This document shows positions 1-5,918 of a DNA stretch of 5,918 bases, one piece after another. The stretch covers positions 1 through 5,918 of the forward strand of contig JAFGJI010000186.1 of the NCBI GenBank assembly GCA_016929175.1, written 5' to 3'. A program made the position numbers and the translations under genes. The notes below the pieces were generated by a model, which had not been told where the DNA came from, did not search any database, and was given only the letters and a program-made list of their open reading frames with translations. Origin of the DNA: Thermoplasmatota archaeon. GTDB lineage: Archaea > Thermoplasmatota > Penumbrarchaeia > Penumbrarchaeales > Penumbrarchaeaceae. Positions within the stretch are counted from its first letter, which is position 1; each line of letters begins with the position of its first letter.

Positions 1-1485
1 CTTTGCGGAAGGGTAGCCCCCGGTGACAAGATCAAACATACCGGTATCTTGAAAGCAAAGCAGAGAAGGGAAGGGCAGACGAAAGGAACGGTGTTCGATC
101 TCTTCATTCAGGGCAATCACGTCAGGATGGACGATCAGGTATTTGATGATATGAACCTGTCGAAGGAGGACATAGATAGAGCCAAAATGCTGGCAAAGGA
201 CCCTTCGATCTACAAGAAGATAGTTAAGTCCATAGCCCCTTCCATTTTCCGGCTTGACCATATAAAGGAAGCACTCATGCTGCAGCTTTTCGGAGGAGTG
301 GATAAAATATTTCCGGATGGCTCCAGGGGAAGAGGTGACATCCATATACTTCTGGTCGGTGATCCAGGAACCGCGAAATCTCAACTCCTGACATATATGG
401 CGAGACTTGCCCCAAGGGGAATTTTCACTTCCGGCAAGTCCGCATCCGCAGCAGGACTTACAGCCGCTGTGATAAAGGACGATTTCGGCGAAGGCCGGTA
501 TACCCTTGAAGCAGGAGTGATGGTTCTTGCCGACAAGGGACTTGCGTGCATAGATGAGCTTGACAAGATGACGGATTCTGACCGATCGGCCATGCATGAG
601 GCCATGGAACAGCAGACCGTTTCCATTGCCAAGGCAGGGATCCAGTCCACACTTCAAAGCAGATGCTCCGTTCTCGGTGCGGCGAACCCGAAGCAGGGGA
701 GGTTCAGGGCGGGGGAGGGAAGACACGACCAGATCAATCTGCCACCCCCGTTGAAATCAAGGTTCGATCTGATCTTTACCATGACGGACGAACCGGATAA
801 CAAGAAGGACAGGGACCTTGCCCGATCCGTTATCAGACATCACAGGGTGGGGGAGATCCGGAGACTCTCCCTGATCGGTGACAAGACCTACGAGACAATG
901 AAAGAAAGCCAGGACCCGGAACTTGACGAGGTGACACCGGCCATCGAATCGGAGGAGCTAAGGAAATATGTGGCTTATTCAAAAAGGGTCTGCTTCCCGG
1001 TCCTTAACCAGGAATCGATGTCGGAGATAGTGGATTTTTATGTATCCCTCCGAGAGAGAAGTGCAGGGCCGATGGGAGACTCCGGCAGGGTTGCATTGAC
1101 GGCAAGACAGCTTGAAGCACTCATCAGGATGGCAGAAGCCTCGGCCAGGATCAGATTGAGTGATACCGTTACAGTAGCAGATGCTAAGACATCTATCAGA
1201 TTGATGGAGAACTCACTTAAGGATGTTGCCATGACAGAATCCGGGGATTATGACATTGACGGGATAATGGGTTCAGGTTTCAAAAGCCAGAAGGACAAGA
1301 TGTATGAGATCATCAGCATCATCAGAGAATCAAAGGTAAAGGAAGGCAGGATAACACGGGACGATCTTGCACTTAAGGCAAAGGACAGGAATATTAACGA
1401 AGCAGAACTTGACAGATATCTGAAGAAACTCCAGGACGAGGGTGCCATTTTCGAACCACGTTCCGGGGAGTTCAGTGTACTTTAG
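1..1485 (+). CDS. mcm: Replicative DNA helicase MCM, C-terminal part (5' end cut by window)
   Basis: This is the ATP-driven 3'-5' helicase that forms a ring at archaeal replication forks. The frame is open to the first base, so the TTG at 49 is an internal Leu codon and not a start; 494 residues remain. Family length is near 690, so about 200 N-terminal residues are missing. Fragment residues 1 to ~35 are the end of the N-terminal OB-fold domain. The AAA+ motor follows: Walker A GDPGTAKS at residues 120-127, Walker B CIDELDKM with Asp185 and Glu186, sensor 1 Asn229 in AANP, arginine finger Arg254 in KSRFDLIF, and sensor 2 Arg369 in LTARQ. A winged-helix domain fills roughly residues 425-494 and ends EPRSGEFSVL. 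All catalytic residues seen are intact, and no intein interrupts Walker A, a common insertion site in archaeal MCMs. The gene runs tightly into the next two. Identity is very secure. Confidence 0.97.
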   Translation, partial: LCGRVAPGDKIKHTGILKAKQRREGQTKGTVFDLFIQGNHVRMDDQVFDDMNLSKEDIDRAKMLAKDPSIYKKIVKSIAPSIFRLDHIKEALMLQLFGGVDKIFPDGSRGRGDIHILLVGDPGTAKSQLLTYMARLAPRGIFTSGKSASAAGLTAAVIKDDFGEGRYTLEAGVMVLADKGLACIDELDKMTDSDRSAMHEAMEQQTVSIAKAGIQSTLQSRCSVLGAANPKQGRFRAGEGRHDQINLPPPLKSRFDLIFTMTDEPDNKKDRDLARSVIRHHRVGEIRRLSLIGDKTYETMKESQDPELDEVTPAIESEELRKYVAYSKRVCFPVLNQESMSEIVDFYVSLRERSAGPMGDSGRVALTARQLEALIRMAEASARIRLSDTVTVADAKTSIRLMENSLKDVAMTESGDYDIDGIMGSGFKSQKDKMYEIISIIRESKVKEGRITRDDLALKAKDRNINEAELDRYLKKLQDEGAIFEPRSGEFSVL

Positions 1486-1491
1486 GATGTG
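1485..1491 (+). promoter_or_regulatory. Shine-Dalgarno site choosing the ATG start of the DUF424 gene
   Basis: GGATGTG matches the archaeal consensus GGAGGTG at 6 of 7 bases and ends 6 nt before the ATG at 1498. It begins on the last base of the MCM stop codon. An in-frame GTG at 1489 lies inside this site and would leave no room for ribosome binding, so the ATG is preferred. Overlap with the MCM stop suggests translational coupling. Confidence 0.6.
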
Positions 1492-1497
1492 CAAACG

Positions 1498-1818
1498 ATG
1501 GACGATACTCCCTTGATCTCCATGAAACTCCATTCCGCAGGAGGACAGATCATACTTGCATCATGTGATCATGATATACTGGGAAAGGAGTTGAACATGG
1601 ACGGTATCCCCTTCAAGATATCTGAGAACTTCTACGGGGGTGAGAAGGTCAACGACGAGACATTCCTGATGATCCTTGGCCAGGTCACCTCGGCCAATAT
1701 CGTTGGGAACCATTGCGTTCAACTTCTAATTGACAGGGGGATCGTCTCAAGAGCGTCCGTAATTGCCATAGATGATGTGATGCATGTTCAGATATATACA
1801 GTTCCGGAGAGGAAGTGA
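1498..1818 (+). CDS. DUF424 family protein, function unknown
   Basis: This small soluble protein of 106 residues resembles the archaeal DUF424 family, which has no established biochemical role. Features recalled for the family are visible: an N-terminal strand with an AGG turn (SMKLHSAGGQII), a C-D-x-D/E-x-LGK segment (SCDHDILGKEL), a central FYGGE motif near residue 46, a helix ending in SANIVGN, and a C-terminal strand (HVQIYTV). There is no signal peptide, membrane segment, metal-binding cluster or nucleotide-binding motif. The length suits the family. It sits 12 nt after mcm and 7 nt before the RaSEA-like gene, which implies co-transcription with replication and tRNA-modification genes. 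A GTG start at 1489 would add three residues but clashes with the ribosome-binding site. The family assignment is from remembered motifs and is fairly sure; function is not known, and none is claimed. Confidence 0.82.
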   Translation: MDDTPLISMKLHSAGGQIILASCDHDILGKELNMDGIPFKISENFYGGEKVNDETFLMILGQVTSANIVGNHCVQLLIDRGIVSRASVIAIDDVMHVQIYTVPERK

Positions 1819-1819
1819 T
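1806..1819 (+). promoter_or_regulatory. Shine-Dalgarno site for the RaSEA-like gene, inside the end of DUF424
   Basis: GGAAGTGAT at 1811-1819 matches GGAGGTGAT, the complement of the archaeal 16S rRNA tail, with one mismatch, and GGAGAGGA lies just before it. The site overlaps the DUF424 stop (1816-1818) and ends 6 nt before the ATG at 1826. It selects that ATG over an upstream in-frame ATG at 1784, which would place 34 nt of overlap on the DUF424 gene. Confidence 0.65.
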
Positions 1820-1825
1820 GTCCGA

Positions 1826-2839
1826 ATGATCCATGAGGGCGGGACCTCCAATTCCAAACCTCTCTCAGTATGGAAGGAAAAGGATTCCATCGACCGTGTT
1901 GAGGTTGAAGCTCTTGTCATGATCCTGAAGACCAGGGGTTGCTCATGGTCGAAGAGGTCCGGCTGCACGATGTGCGGCTACAATAATTCGGTATTTCCCG
2001 ATGTGACATCATCCGACCTCATAATGCAGGTAGATGATGCGTTGAAGTCATACGATGGAGAGCAATATATCAAGATCTTCACCTCTGGTTCATATTTCGA
2101 CCCGATGGAAATACCGCTCGAAACGCAGAGATCGATCGCCATGTCAGTCGGGAGCAGCGCTCCCTCTGCAAGACTTCTCGTCGAAACGAGACCGGAATTC
2201 ATAAACAGGCAGGGATTAGAGCAAGTCGGTCGGTACATGGATATACTGGAGGTTGCCATAGGTCTTGAAACATCCTCTGACAATATCAGAATGGAGAACA
2301 TTAATAAGGGTTTTACCTGGTCGGATTACATACGAGGAGGACGTATCGTTGATGATACAGGATGTCTTCTCAAGACCTATCTGCTTATGAAATCCCCCTT
2401 CATGAGCGAGGCAGCTTCCATAGGCGACTGCCTGAACTCCATAAAGGATGTTCATGAGGAGTTCCCTGGATCAAGGATATCGGTCAATCCCATGAATATT
2501 CAATCCCGAACACTTGTCGAGAGGTTGTTCCGGAAAGGATTGTACAGACCTCCATGGCTCTGGAGCTTGATGGAAGTTCTCGGAACGGGGACCCAGCTGA
2601 CGAAAGGAGAGACCCTCATAATGTCCTCCCCCACCGCAGGAGGAAAAAAGAGAGGAGTGCATAACTGCGGAGAATGCGATCCGGGCATCCTGGAGGCGAT
2701 CTCCTCATTCTCAATAGATAATGACAGGAAATTGTTGCTTCATCATTATCATCACTGCATGGAGGATTGGAAAGAACACATTGCCTTGTCAGTCTCAGAT
2801 CCTCTTTACAGCGATATGTGGATGCGAAGCCGGTCATGA
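1826..2839 (+). CDS. raSEA: Archaeosine biosynthesis radical SAM protein RaSEA
   Basis: In the known pathway ArcTGT inserts preQ0 at G15 of tRNA, ArcS attaches lysine to it, and RaSEA, working with ArcS, cleaves the C-N bond by radical chemistry to leave archaeosine. The protein has 337 residues from the ATG at 1826, which suits the family. The radical SAM cluster is Cys39, Cys47 and Cys50 (CX7CX2C, in GCSWSKRSGCTMCGYNN), an Elp3-like spacing and not the common CX3CX2C. An ETRPEF segment and the IGLET segment that follows fit the TIM-barrel core. A second Cys pair, Cys281 and Cys284 in HNCGECDPG near the C-terminus, is as I recall for this family. No ArcS or ArcTGT gene is in the window. Coupling to DUF424 is tight. 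It could be a related Elp3-type radical SAM protein, but the two cysteine motifs favour RaSEA. Confidence 0.87.
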   Translation: MIHEGGTSNSKPLSVWKEKDSIDRVEVEALVMILKTRGCSWSKRSGCTMCGYNNSVFPDVTSSDLIMQVDDALKSYDGEQYIKIFTSGSYFDPMEIPLETQRSIAMSVGSSAPSARLLVETRPEFINRQGLEQVGRYMDILEVAIGLETSSDNIRMENINKGFTWSDYIRGGRIVDDTGCLLKTYLLMKSPFMSEAASIGDCLNSIKDVHEEFPGSRISVNPMNIQSRTLVERLFRKGLYRPPWLWSLMEVLGTGTQLTKGETLIMSSPTAGGKKRGVHNCGECDPGILEAISSFSIDNDRKLLLHHYHHCMEDWKEHIALSVSDPLYSDMWMRSRS

Positions 2840-2877
2840 TGGTCCTGAAAAGCCCCCTTCTGGTACGTGGATGATAA

Positions 2878-2892
2878 ATAGAAAAATATTAT
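2878..2892 (+). promoter_or_regulatory. Candidate BRE/TATA promoter of grpE
   Basis: AGAAAA at 2880-2885 fits the purine-rich BRE pattern RNWAAW and runs directly into AATATTAT at 2885-2892, a TATA-like block. Initiation about 25 nt downstream would fall near 2912-2915 and give a leader of about 25 nt before the grpE ATG. The gap (2840-2938) has no T-run terminator, so read-through from the RaSEA-like gene is possible. The element closely resembles one upstream of dnaK. Confidence 0.45.
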
Positions 2893-2928
2893 CTACTAAC
2901 TAACCATTCGTGAGATCCACGATCATCT

Positions 2929-2934
2929 GGTGGT
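2929..2934 (+). promoter_or_regulatory. Shine-Dalgarno site for grpE
   Basis: GGTGGT matches GGAGGT at 5 of 6 bases and ends 4 nt before the ATG at 2939. It overlaps the alternative in-frame GTG at 2930, which makes the ATG the better start. Confidence 0.45.
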
Positions 2935-2938
2935 CCAA

Positions 2939-3916
2939 ATGAGAGTAGACGATGATTTCGAATTCGAGGTAGAGGACGATGATGAAGATGAGGGAAGGGT
3001 CAGGAAGACCCCATCATCAAGGCCAAGAGCACCGAAAGGACCCAAAAAGAAATCAAAACCTAAAAGGAAGGAAGATCCCGGAAAGAAGAATAATGTTAAG
3101 AAAGGGAATGAAAAACAGAAAGGATCGCCGGTAAGGACCGCAAGAAGGGAACCTGTTCCGGATGGGATAAAGAGAAGACTGGCCATGGACCTTCGCGAGA
3201 TCAGGAACCTCAAAAAGGAACTCAAAGAGCTCAAGGACGAAAAGGAATCCTACGAACATGAGCTTGAACTCCTTGAAGATGAAATAGACAGCATACGATC
3301 CCAGAAAGAGAAACTGCAGGATGAGGTGAACAAACACGTAGCCCTCTCAACTGCCTACGAGAAGAAGCTGGACAGGAACCAGAAGGATTTCGATAACATG
3401 AGGAACAGGGTTCAGACCGATGTCGACCGTCAGGTCAAGATGGGTCAAAAGAAGATCTTCATGGGAGTGATCGATATCATAGACAATCTGGACAGGGCGA
3501 TCGGGGAGAGTAAGAGATATGATTACAGACCAGAGGTTTCACAGATCATAGAGGGGGTCGTAACAATAAGGAAGAGCATGGTCAAGCTACTTGCTGAGAA
3601 CGAGGTGGAATTGATCGATCCCATCAATGAGGCGTTCGATCCCTATTTCCATGAGGCCATTGAGGTAATTCCGGACACTTCGGTACCTGATGGCACGGTG
3701 ATAAAAGTGGAGACAAAAGGATATGTCCTGAAGGATATGGTACTTAGAGCTGCGAAGGTCAGTGTTTCAAAAGGAGGCGAACCCCGCAAGAAGATATCGA
3801 GCAAGAAAAATGGGGAACAGAAAGAGAAAGAGAAAGAGAAAGAGGAAGAGGAGGAGATCACGGACCTGGATGAGATCGAGGAGGTCGAGGATATGGAGGA
3901 GCTGGAATCCGAGTGA
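2939..3916 (+). CDS. grpE: GrpE nucleotide exchange factor for DnaK, with long charged tails
   Basis: GrpE dimers open the DnaK nucleotide site in the cytoplasm, releasing ADP and driving the chaperone cycle. The protein is 325 residues, against about 180-220 for most GrpEs. Residues 1-20 are acidic (a run of Asp/Glu), 21-80 are Lys/Arg/Pro-rich and look disordered, 84 to ~165 form a long heptad-rich coiled coil, and ~172-225 carry the four-helix-bundle region with DNLDRAI. The beta-wing domain that contacts DnaK follows, with FDPYFHEA (Phe233, HEA 238-240) and the signature GYVLKDMVLRAAKV (Gly261 to Val274). After ~278 comes an extra ~48-residue tail rich in Lys and Glu, ending in an acidic stretch. 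The core is complete and about normal in size; the extra length is all in the tails. dnaK follows 221 nt downstream, supporting the call. The alternative GTG start at 2930 would add three residues. Confidence 0.95.
   Translation: MRVDDDFEFEVEDDDEDEGRVRKTPSSRPRAPKGPKKKSKPKRKEDPGKKNNVKKGNEKQKGSPVRTARREPVPDGIKRRLAMDLREIRNLKKELKELKDEKESYEHELELLEDEIDSIRSQKEKLQDEVNKHVALSTAYEKKLDRNQKDFDNMRNRVQTDVDRQVKMGQKKIFMGVIDIIDNLDRAIGESKRYDYRPEVSQIIEGVVTIRKSMVKLLAENEVELIDPINEAFDPYFHEAIEVIPDTSVPDGTVIKVETKGYVLKDMVLRAAKVSVSKGGEPRKKISSKKNGEQKEKEKEKEEEEEITDLDEIEEVEDMEELESE
3821..3856 (+). repeat. In-frame hexamer tandem repeat (AAAGAG) in the grpE tail
   Basis: Four exact AAAGAG units at 3821-3844 are followed by the degenerate units GAAGAG and GAGGAG. 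The repeat is in the grpE frame and encodes alternating Lys-Glu and then poly-Glu at residues 295-306. Changes in unit number would alter the tail length by two residues without shifting the frame. Confidence 0.85.
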
Positions 3917-4015
3917 TATTGAAGGAATATTCTATGGCTCCCCTACCCGAAAAATATGATTAGCCAGTATATGCTCCAGGCCCCATGAGAAATAATTTCC
4001 AGTAAAAGGACGAAT

Positions 4016-4033
4016 ATAGAAATATATTTATAG
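4016..4033 (+). promoter_or_regulatory. Candidate main BRE/TATA promoter of dnaK
   Basis: AGAAAT at 4018-4023 fits the BRE pattern RNWAAW and abuts ATATTTATAG at 4024-4033, a good archaeal TATA block. Initiation would be expected near 4052-4056, giving a leader of about 80-85 nt. A perfect 6-bp inverted repeat, AATATA (4013-4018) and TATATT (4023-4028), overlaps the element and could be an operator or just AT-rich sequence. The whole 3917-4137 gap holds no convincing gene and no T-run terminator after grpE. Confidence 0.5.
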
Positions 4034-4078
4034 TAAAGTATAGTTGGAACGAATCTGTTTGATGCAGGTATATTCGGT

Positions 4079-4107
4079 CTATAAAAACTTCTTGATAATG
4101 ATATATG
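4079..4107 (+). promoter_or_regulatory. Alternative TATA boxes nearer to dnaK
   Basis: CTATAAAAAC at 4079-4088 is a TATA-like block without an obvious BRE; it would give a leader of roughly 30 nt. GATAAT at 4094-4099 followed by ATATAT at 4101-4106 also fits BRE plus TATA, but initiation there would fall at or inside the Shine-Dalgarno site, so it is the weakest option. The gap may hold two promoters or only one. Confidence 0.3.
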
Positions 4108-4124
4108 CGTTCGTAAGATGTCAC

Positions 4125-4134
4125 GAGGTGGATC
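4125..4134 (+). promoter_or_regulatory. Strong Shine-Dalgarno site for dnaK
   Basis: GAGGTGGATC is close to the full archaeal consensus GGAGGTGATC, with GAGGTG at 4125-4130 placed 7 nt before the ATG at 4138. It fixes the dnaK start and argues for a leadered, highly translated mRNA. Confidence 0.75.
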
Positions 4135-4137
4135 AGC

Positions 4138-5918
4138 ATGGCAAAGGTTATCGGTATAGATCTTGGAACAACTTATTCAGCAATGGCAGTTCTGGAGGGC
4201 GGCGAACCCGTGGTCATACCAACTGCGGAAGGGACCAGGACGATGCCTTCCGTTGTCGCCTTCACGGAGGACGGAGAAATACTTGTAGGTCAAGTCGCAA
4301 AAAGGCAGGCTGTGACCAATCCCGAGAGGACGATATCCTCGATAAAGAGAAAAATGGGAACCAAATACAAGGTCAAGGTGGATGAAAAGATCTACACTCC
4401 TCAGGAGATCTCGGCCATGATCTTGAGGAAGCTCAAGAAAGATGCCGAGGATTATCTTGGCGAGGAGATCGACAAGGCAGTTATCACTGTCCCTGCATAC
4501 TTCGAGGACCCCCAGAGACAGGCAACCAGGGATGCGGGAAGGATCGCTGGACTGGATGTACTCAGGATCATCAACGAACCGACCGCTGCATCATTGGCAT
4601 ACGGCCTTGACAAGCAGGAGATCGAGCAGACGATACTTGTCTTCGACCTTGGGGGCGGCACATTCGATGTTTCCATCCTTGACATAGGAGAAGGTGTTTT
4701 CGAGGTAAAGGCCACATCGGGAAACAATCTCCTGGGTGGGGATGACTTTGATGCAAGGATAATGGATTGGATCATCGAAAAGTTCGATGAGGAGACAGGA
4801 ATATCCCTTCGTGATGATAAAAATGCCATGCAGAGGTTGAAGGAAGCAGCGGAGAAGTCAAAGATAGAACTCTCGTCCAGACTTGATACGAATATAAACC
4901 TGCCCTATATCGCAGCCGACAGGGATGGCCCCAAACATATTGACTACACACTGACACGGGCCAAATACGAATCCCTGACGGAGGACCTGATCGATGCGAC
5001 CAAGGGCCCCACGAAGAGATCCCTTAAGGATTCCGGCCTGACACCAAAGGAGATCCAGCAGATACTTCTGGTTGGCGGGATGACAAGAACCCCCGCAGTA
5101 CAGAATTTTATTAAGGAGTTCTTTGGAAAGGCACCGAACAAGGGTATCAACCCTGATGAATGCGTCGCCGTTGGAGCAGCAATTCAGGGAGGAGTGCTCA
5201 CCGGAGAGGTCAAGGATGTTCTCCTTCTTGATGTAACACCATTGTCCCTTGGTGTGGAGACTGTTGGCGGACTTACATCGAAACTGATACCGAGGAATAC
5301 AACAATACCCTGCAGAAAGAACCAGATCTTCTCCACCGCTCAGGATAACCAGACATCCGTTGAGATACATGTAACTCAGGGGGAGAGGGAAATGGCGACA
5401 GATAACAAATCCCTTGGAAAGTTCCATCTGATAGGAATTCCCCCCGCTCCCAGAGGAGTACCCCAGATCGAGGTCACTTTCGACATAGATGCCAACGGTA
5501 TCGTGAACGTATCCGCAAAGGACCTGGCAACCGGGAAGGAGCAGAAGATCACAATACAGCCTTCATCCGGTGTTACGGAAGATGAAGTAGCCAGGATGAT
5601 TGAGGATGCAGAGAAGTACGAAAAGATCGACAAGAAGAAGAAAAAGCTGGCAGAGCTCAGGAACCAGGCAGATGCCATGATATACTCCACCGAGAAGGCT
5701 ATGATCGAACTTGAGGATAAGCTCGACAAGAACAAAATGAAGGATACGAAGATGGCATTGAAGGAGCTCAAGGTAAAGATGGAAGGCAAGAACGTCAAAG
5801 AGCTCAAAGAGGCCATAGACGCTCTGACGGAGAGGTCCCAGAGCCTGTTCGCAGATGCATACTCCAGCGTGGGTAGAGAGGACGAAGAGGGTTACGAACC
5901 CATAACCATCAAATGTCC
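4138..5918 (+). CDS. dnaK: Molecular chaperone DnaK (Hsp70), 3' end cut by window
   Basis: DnaK binds exposed hydrophobic peptides in an ATP-controlled cycle, with DnaJ stimulating hydrolysis and GrpE exchanging nucleotide. The frame stays open to the right edge, giving 593 complete codons of an expected ~600-640. The nucleotide-binding domain has phosphate-1 motif GIDLGTTYS (residues 6-14), catalytic Lys70 in IKRKMG, NEPTAASLAYG, phosphate-2 motif FDLGGGTFD (169-177) and the adenosine motif VGGMTRTP from residue 312. The interdomain linker DVLLLDVTP spans 360-368. The beta-sandwich substrate domain and most of the helical lid follow. The ~25-residue insertion seen after the IKR region in proteobacterial DnaK is absent, and GNNLLGG replaces GDTHLGG, so the autophosphorylated Thr199 of E. 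coli is Asn here. Both traits are shared with Gram-positive DnaKs. The start is set by the strong ribosome site. Together with grpE it forms a chaperone locus. Confidence 0.97.
   Translation, partial: MAKVIGIDLGTTYSAMAVLEGGEPVVIPTAEGTRTMPSVVAFTEDGEILVGQVAKRQAVTNPERTISSIKRKMGTKYKVKVDEKIYTPQEISAMILRKLKKDAEDYLGEEIDKAVITVPAYFEDPQRQATRDAGRIAGLDVLRIINEPTAASLAYGLDKQEIEQTILVFDLGGGTFDVSILDIGEGVFEVKATSGNNLLGGDDFDARIMDWIIEKFDEETGISLRDDKNAMQRLKEAAEKSKIELSSRLDTNINLPYIAADRDGPKHIDYTLTRAKYESLTEDLIDATKGPTKRSLKDSGLTPKEIQQILLVGGMTRTPAVQNFIKEFFGKAPNKGINPDECVAVGAAIQGGVLTGEVKDVLLLDVTPLSLGVETVGGLTSKLIPRNTTIPCRKNQIFSTAQDNQTSVEIHVTQGEREMATDNKSLGKFHLIGIPPAPRGVPQIEVTFDIDANGIVNVSAKDLATGKEQKITIQPSSGVTEDEVARMIEDAEKYEKIDKKKKKLAELRNQADAMIYSTEKAMIELEDKLDKNKMKDTKMALKELKVKMEGKNVKELKEAIDALTERSQSLFADAYSSVGREDEEGYEPITIKC

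Noticed and set aside
49..51. TTG as the MCM start codon
   Set aside because: The frame continues upstream to base 1 with typical MCM OB-fold sequence (GRVAPGDKIKHTGIL), so this is internal.
2866..2921. 7-bp inverted pair CGTGGAT / ATCCACG flanking the grpE TATA box
   Set aside because: It resembles the arrangement at dnaK, but a 7-bp pair 42 nt apart is expected by chance at a fair rate in a gap this size, and the sequence differs from the dnaK pair.
2923..3337. Minus-strand open frames opposite the grpE N-terminal half, hydrophobic and Phe/Leu-rich
   Set aside because: They are reverse complements of Lys/Glu/Asp-rich GrpE codons and carry no start signals.
3917..3936. Short hairpin ATATT-GAAGG-AATAT just after grpE as a terminator
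   Set aside because: The stem is only five A-T pairs and no T-run follows, so it would not be a stable or typical archaeal terminator.
3762..3959. Arg/Lys-rich 65-residue open frame overlapping the grpE tail, resembling a basic nucleic-acid-binding peptide
   Set aside because: It is the frame-shifted reading of the AAAGAG repeat, which makes Lys/Arg runs automatically.
4044..4385. 113-residue plus-strand open frame spanning the dnaK leader
   Set aside because: Most of it overlaps dnaK in another frame, and its Arg/Gly/Ser-rich sequence resembles no family; the strong ribosome site belongs to the dnaK ATG at 4138.
4858..5427. 189-residue open frame on the minus strand inside dnaK
   Set aside because: It is fully antisense to conserved DnaK coding sequence, is Cys-rich with no recognisable domain, and has no promoter or ribosome site of its own that I can see.
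5376..5816. 146-residue minus-strand open frame, very Ser/Phe-rich, looking membrane-like
   Set aside because: The composition is the reverse complement of the Lys/Glu-rich DnaK lid codons (AAG, GAG, GAT). Such antisense frames commonly mimic hydrophobic proteins.

Overview
The window looks archaeal, most likely euryarchaeal. It carries an archaeal-type MCM replicative helicase, a DUF424 protein (an archaeal family), a RaSEA-like radical SAM enzyme for archaeosine (a tRNA nucleoside made in Archaea), and BRE/TATA-like promoters with strong archaeal Shine-Dalgarno sequences. The GrpE and DnaK genes argue against a hyperthermophile, because most hyperthermophilic archaea lack the DnaK system. 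A Thermoplasmata-related or similar mesophilic to moderately thermophilic euryarchaeon fits, but the lineage is inferred and cannot be fixed from this sequence alone.

All five genes lie on the + strand. Positions 1-1485 hold the C-terminal ~494 residues of MCM, cut by the left edge. After 12 nt comes a 106-residue DUF424 protein (1498-1818), and 7 nt later the RaSEA-like radical SAM protein (1826-2839). Each of these two starts has its Shine-Dalgarno sequence overlapping the stop codon of the gene before it, so the three genes look like one co-transcribed, translationally coupled unit. A 99-nt gap with a promoter candidate precedes grpE (2939-3916), an unusually long GrpE with charged tails at both ends. 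A 221-nt AT-rich gap with several TATA candidates precedes dnaK (4138 to the right edge), which is open at the end and lacks only the last part of its lid and tail.

Functionally there are two blocks. The first joins DNA replication (MCM), an uncharacterised conserved protein and tRNA modification. The second is the Hsp70 chaperone pair: GrpE is the nucleotide exchange factor for DnaK, and dnaJ would be a reasonable guess beyond the right edge. The grpE and dnaK promoters share a 13-nt element with one mismatch, which suggests common transcription properties.

I found no evidence of a new defence, mobile or CRISPR-type system. There are no RNA genes, insertion sequences or arrays that I can recognise. 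The points most worth a second look are the shared promoter element, the extended GrpE with its in-frame hexamer repeat, and the operon linkage of DUF424 and RaSEA with MCM.
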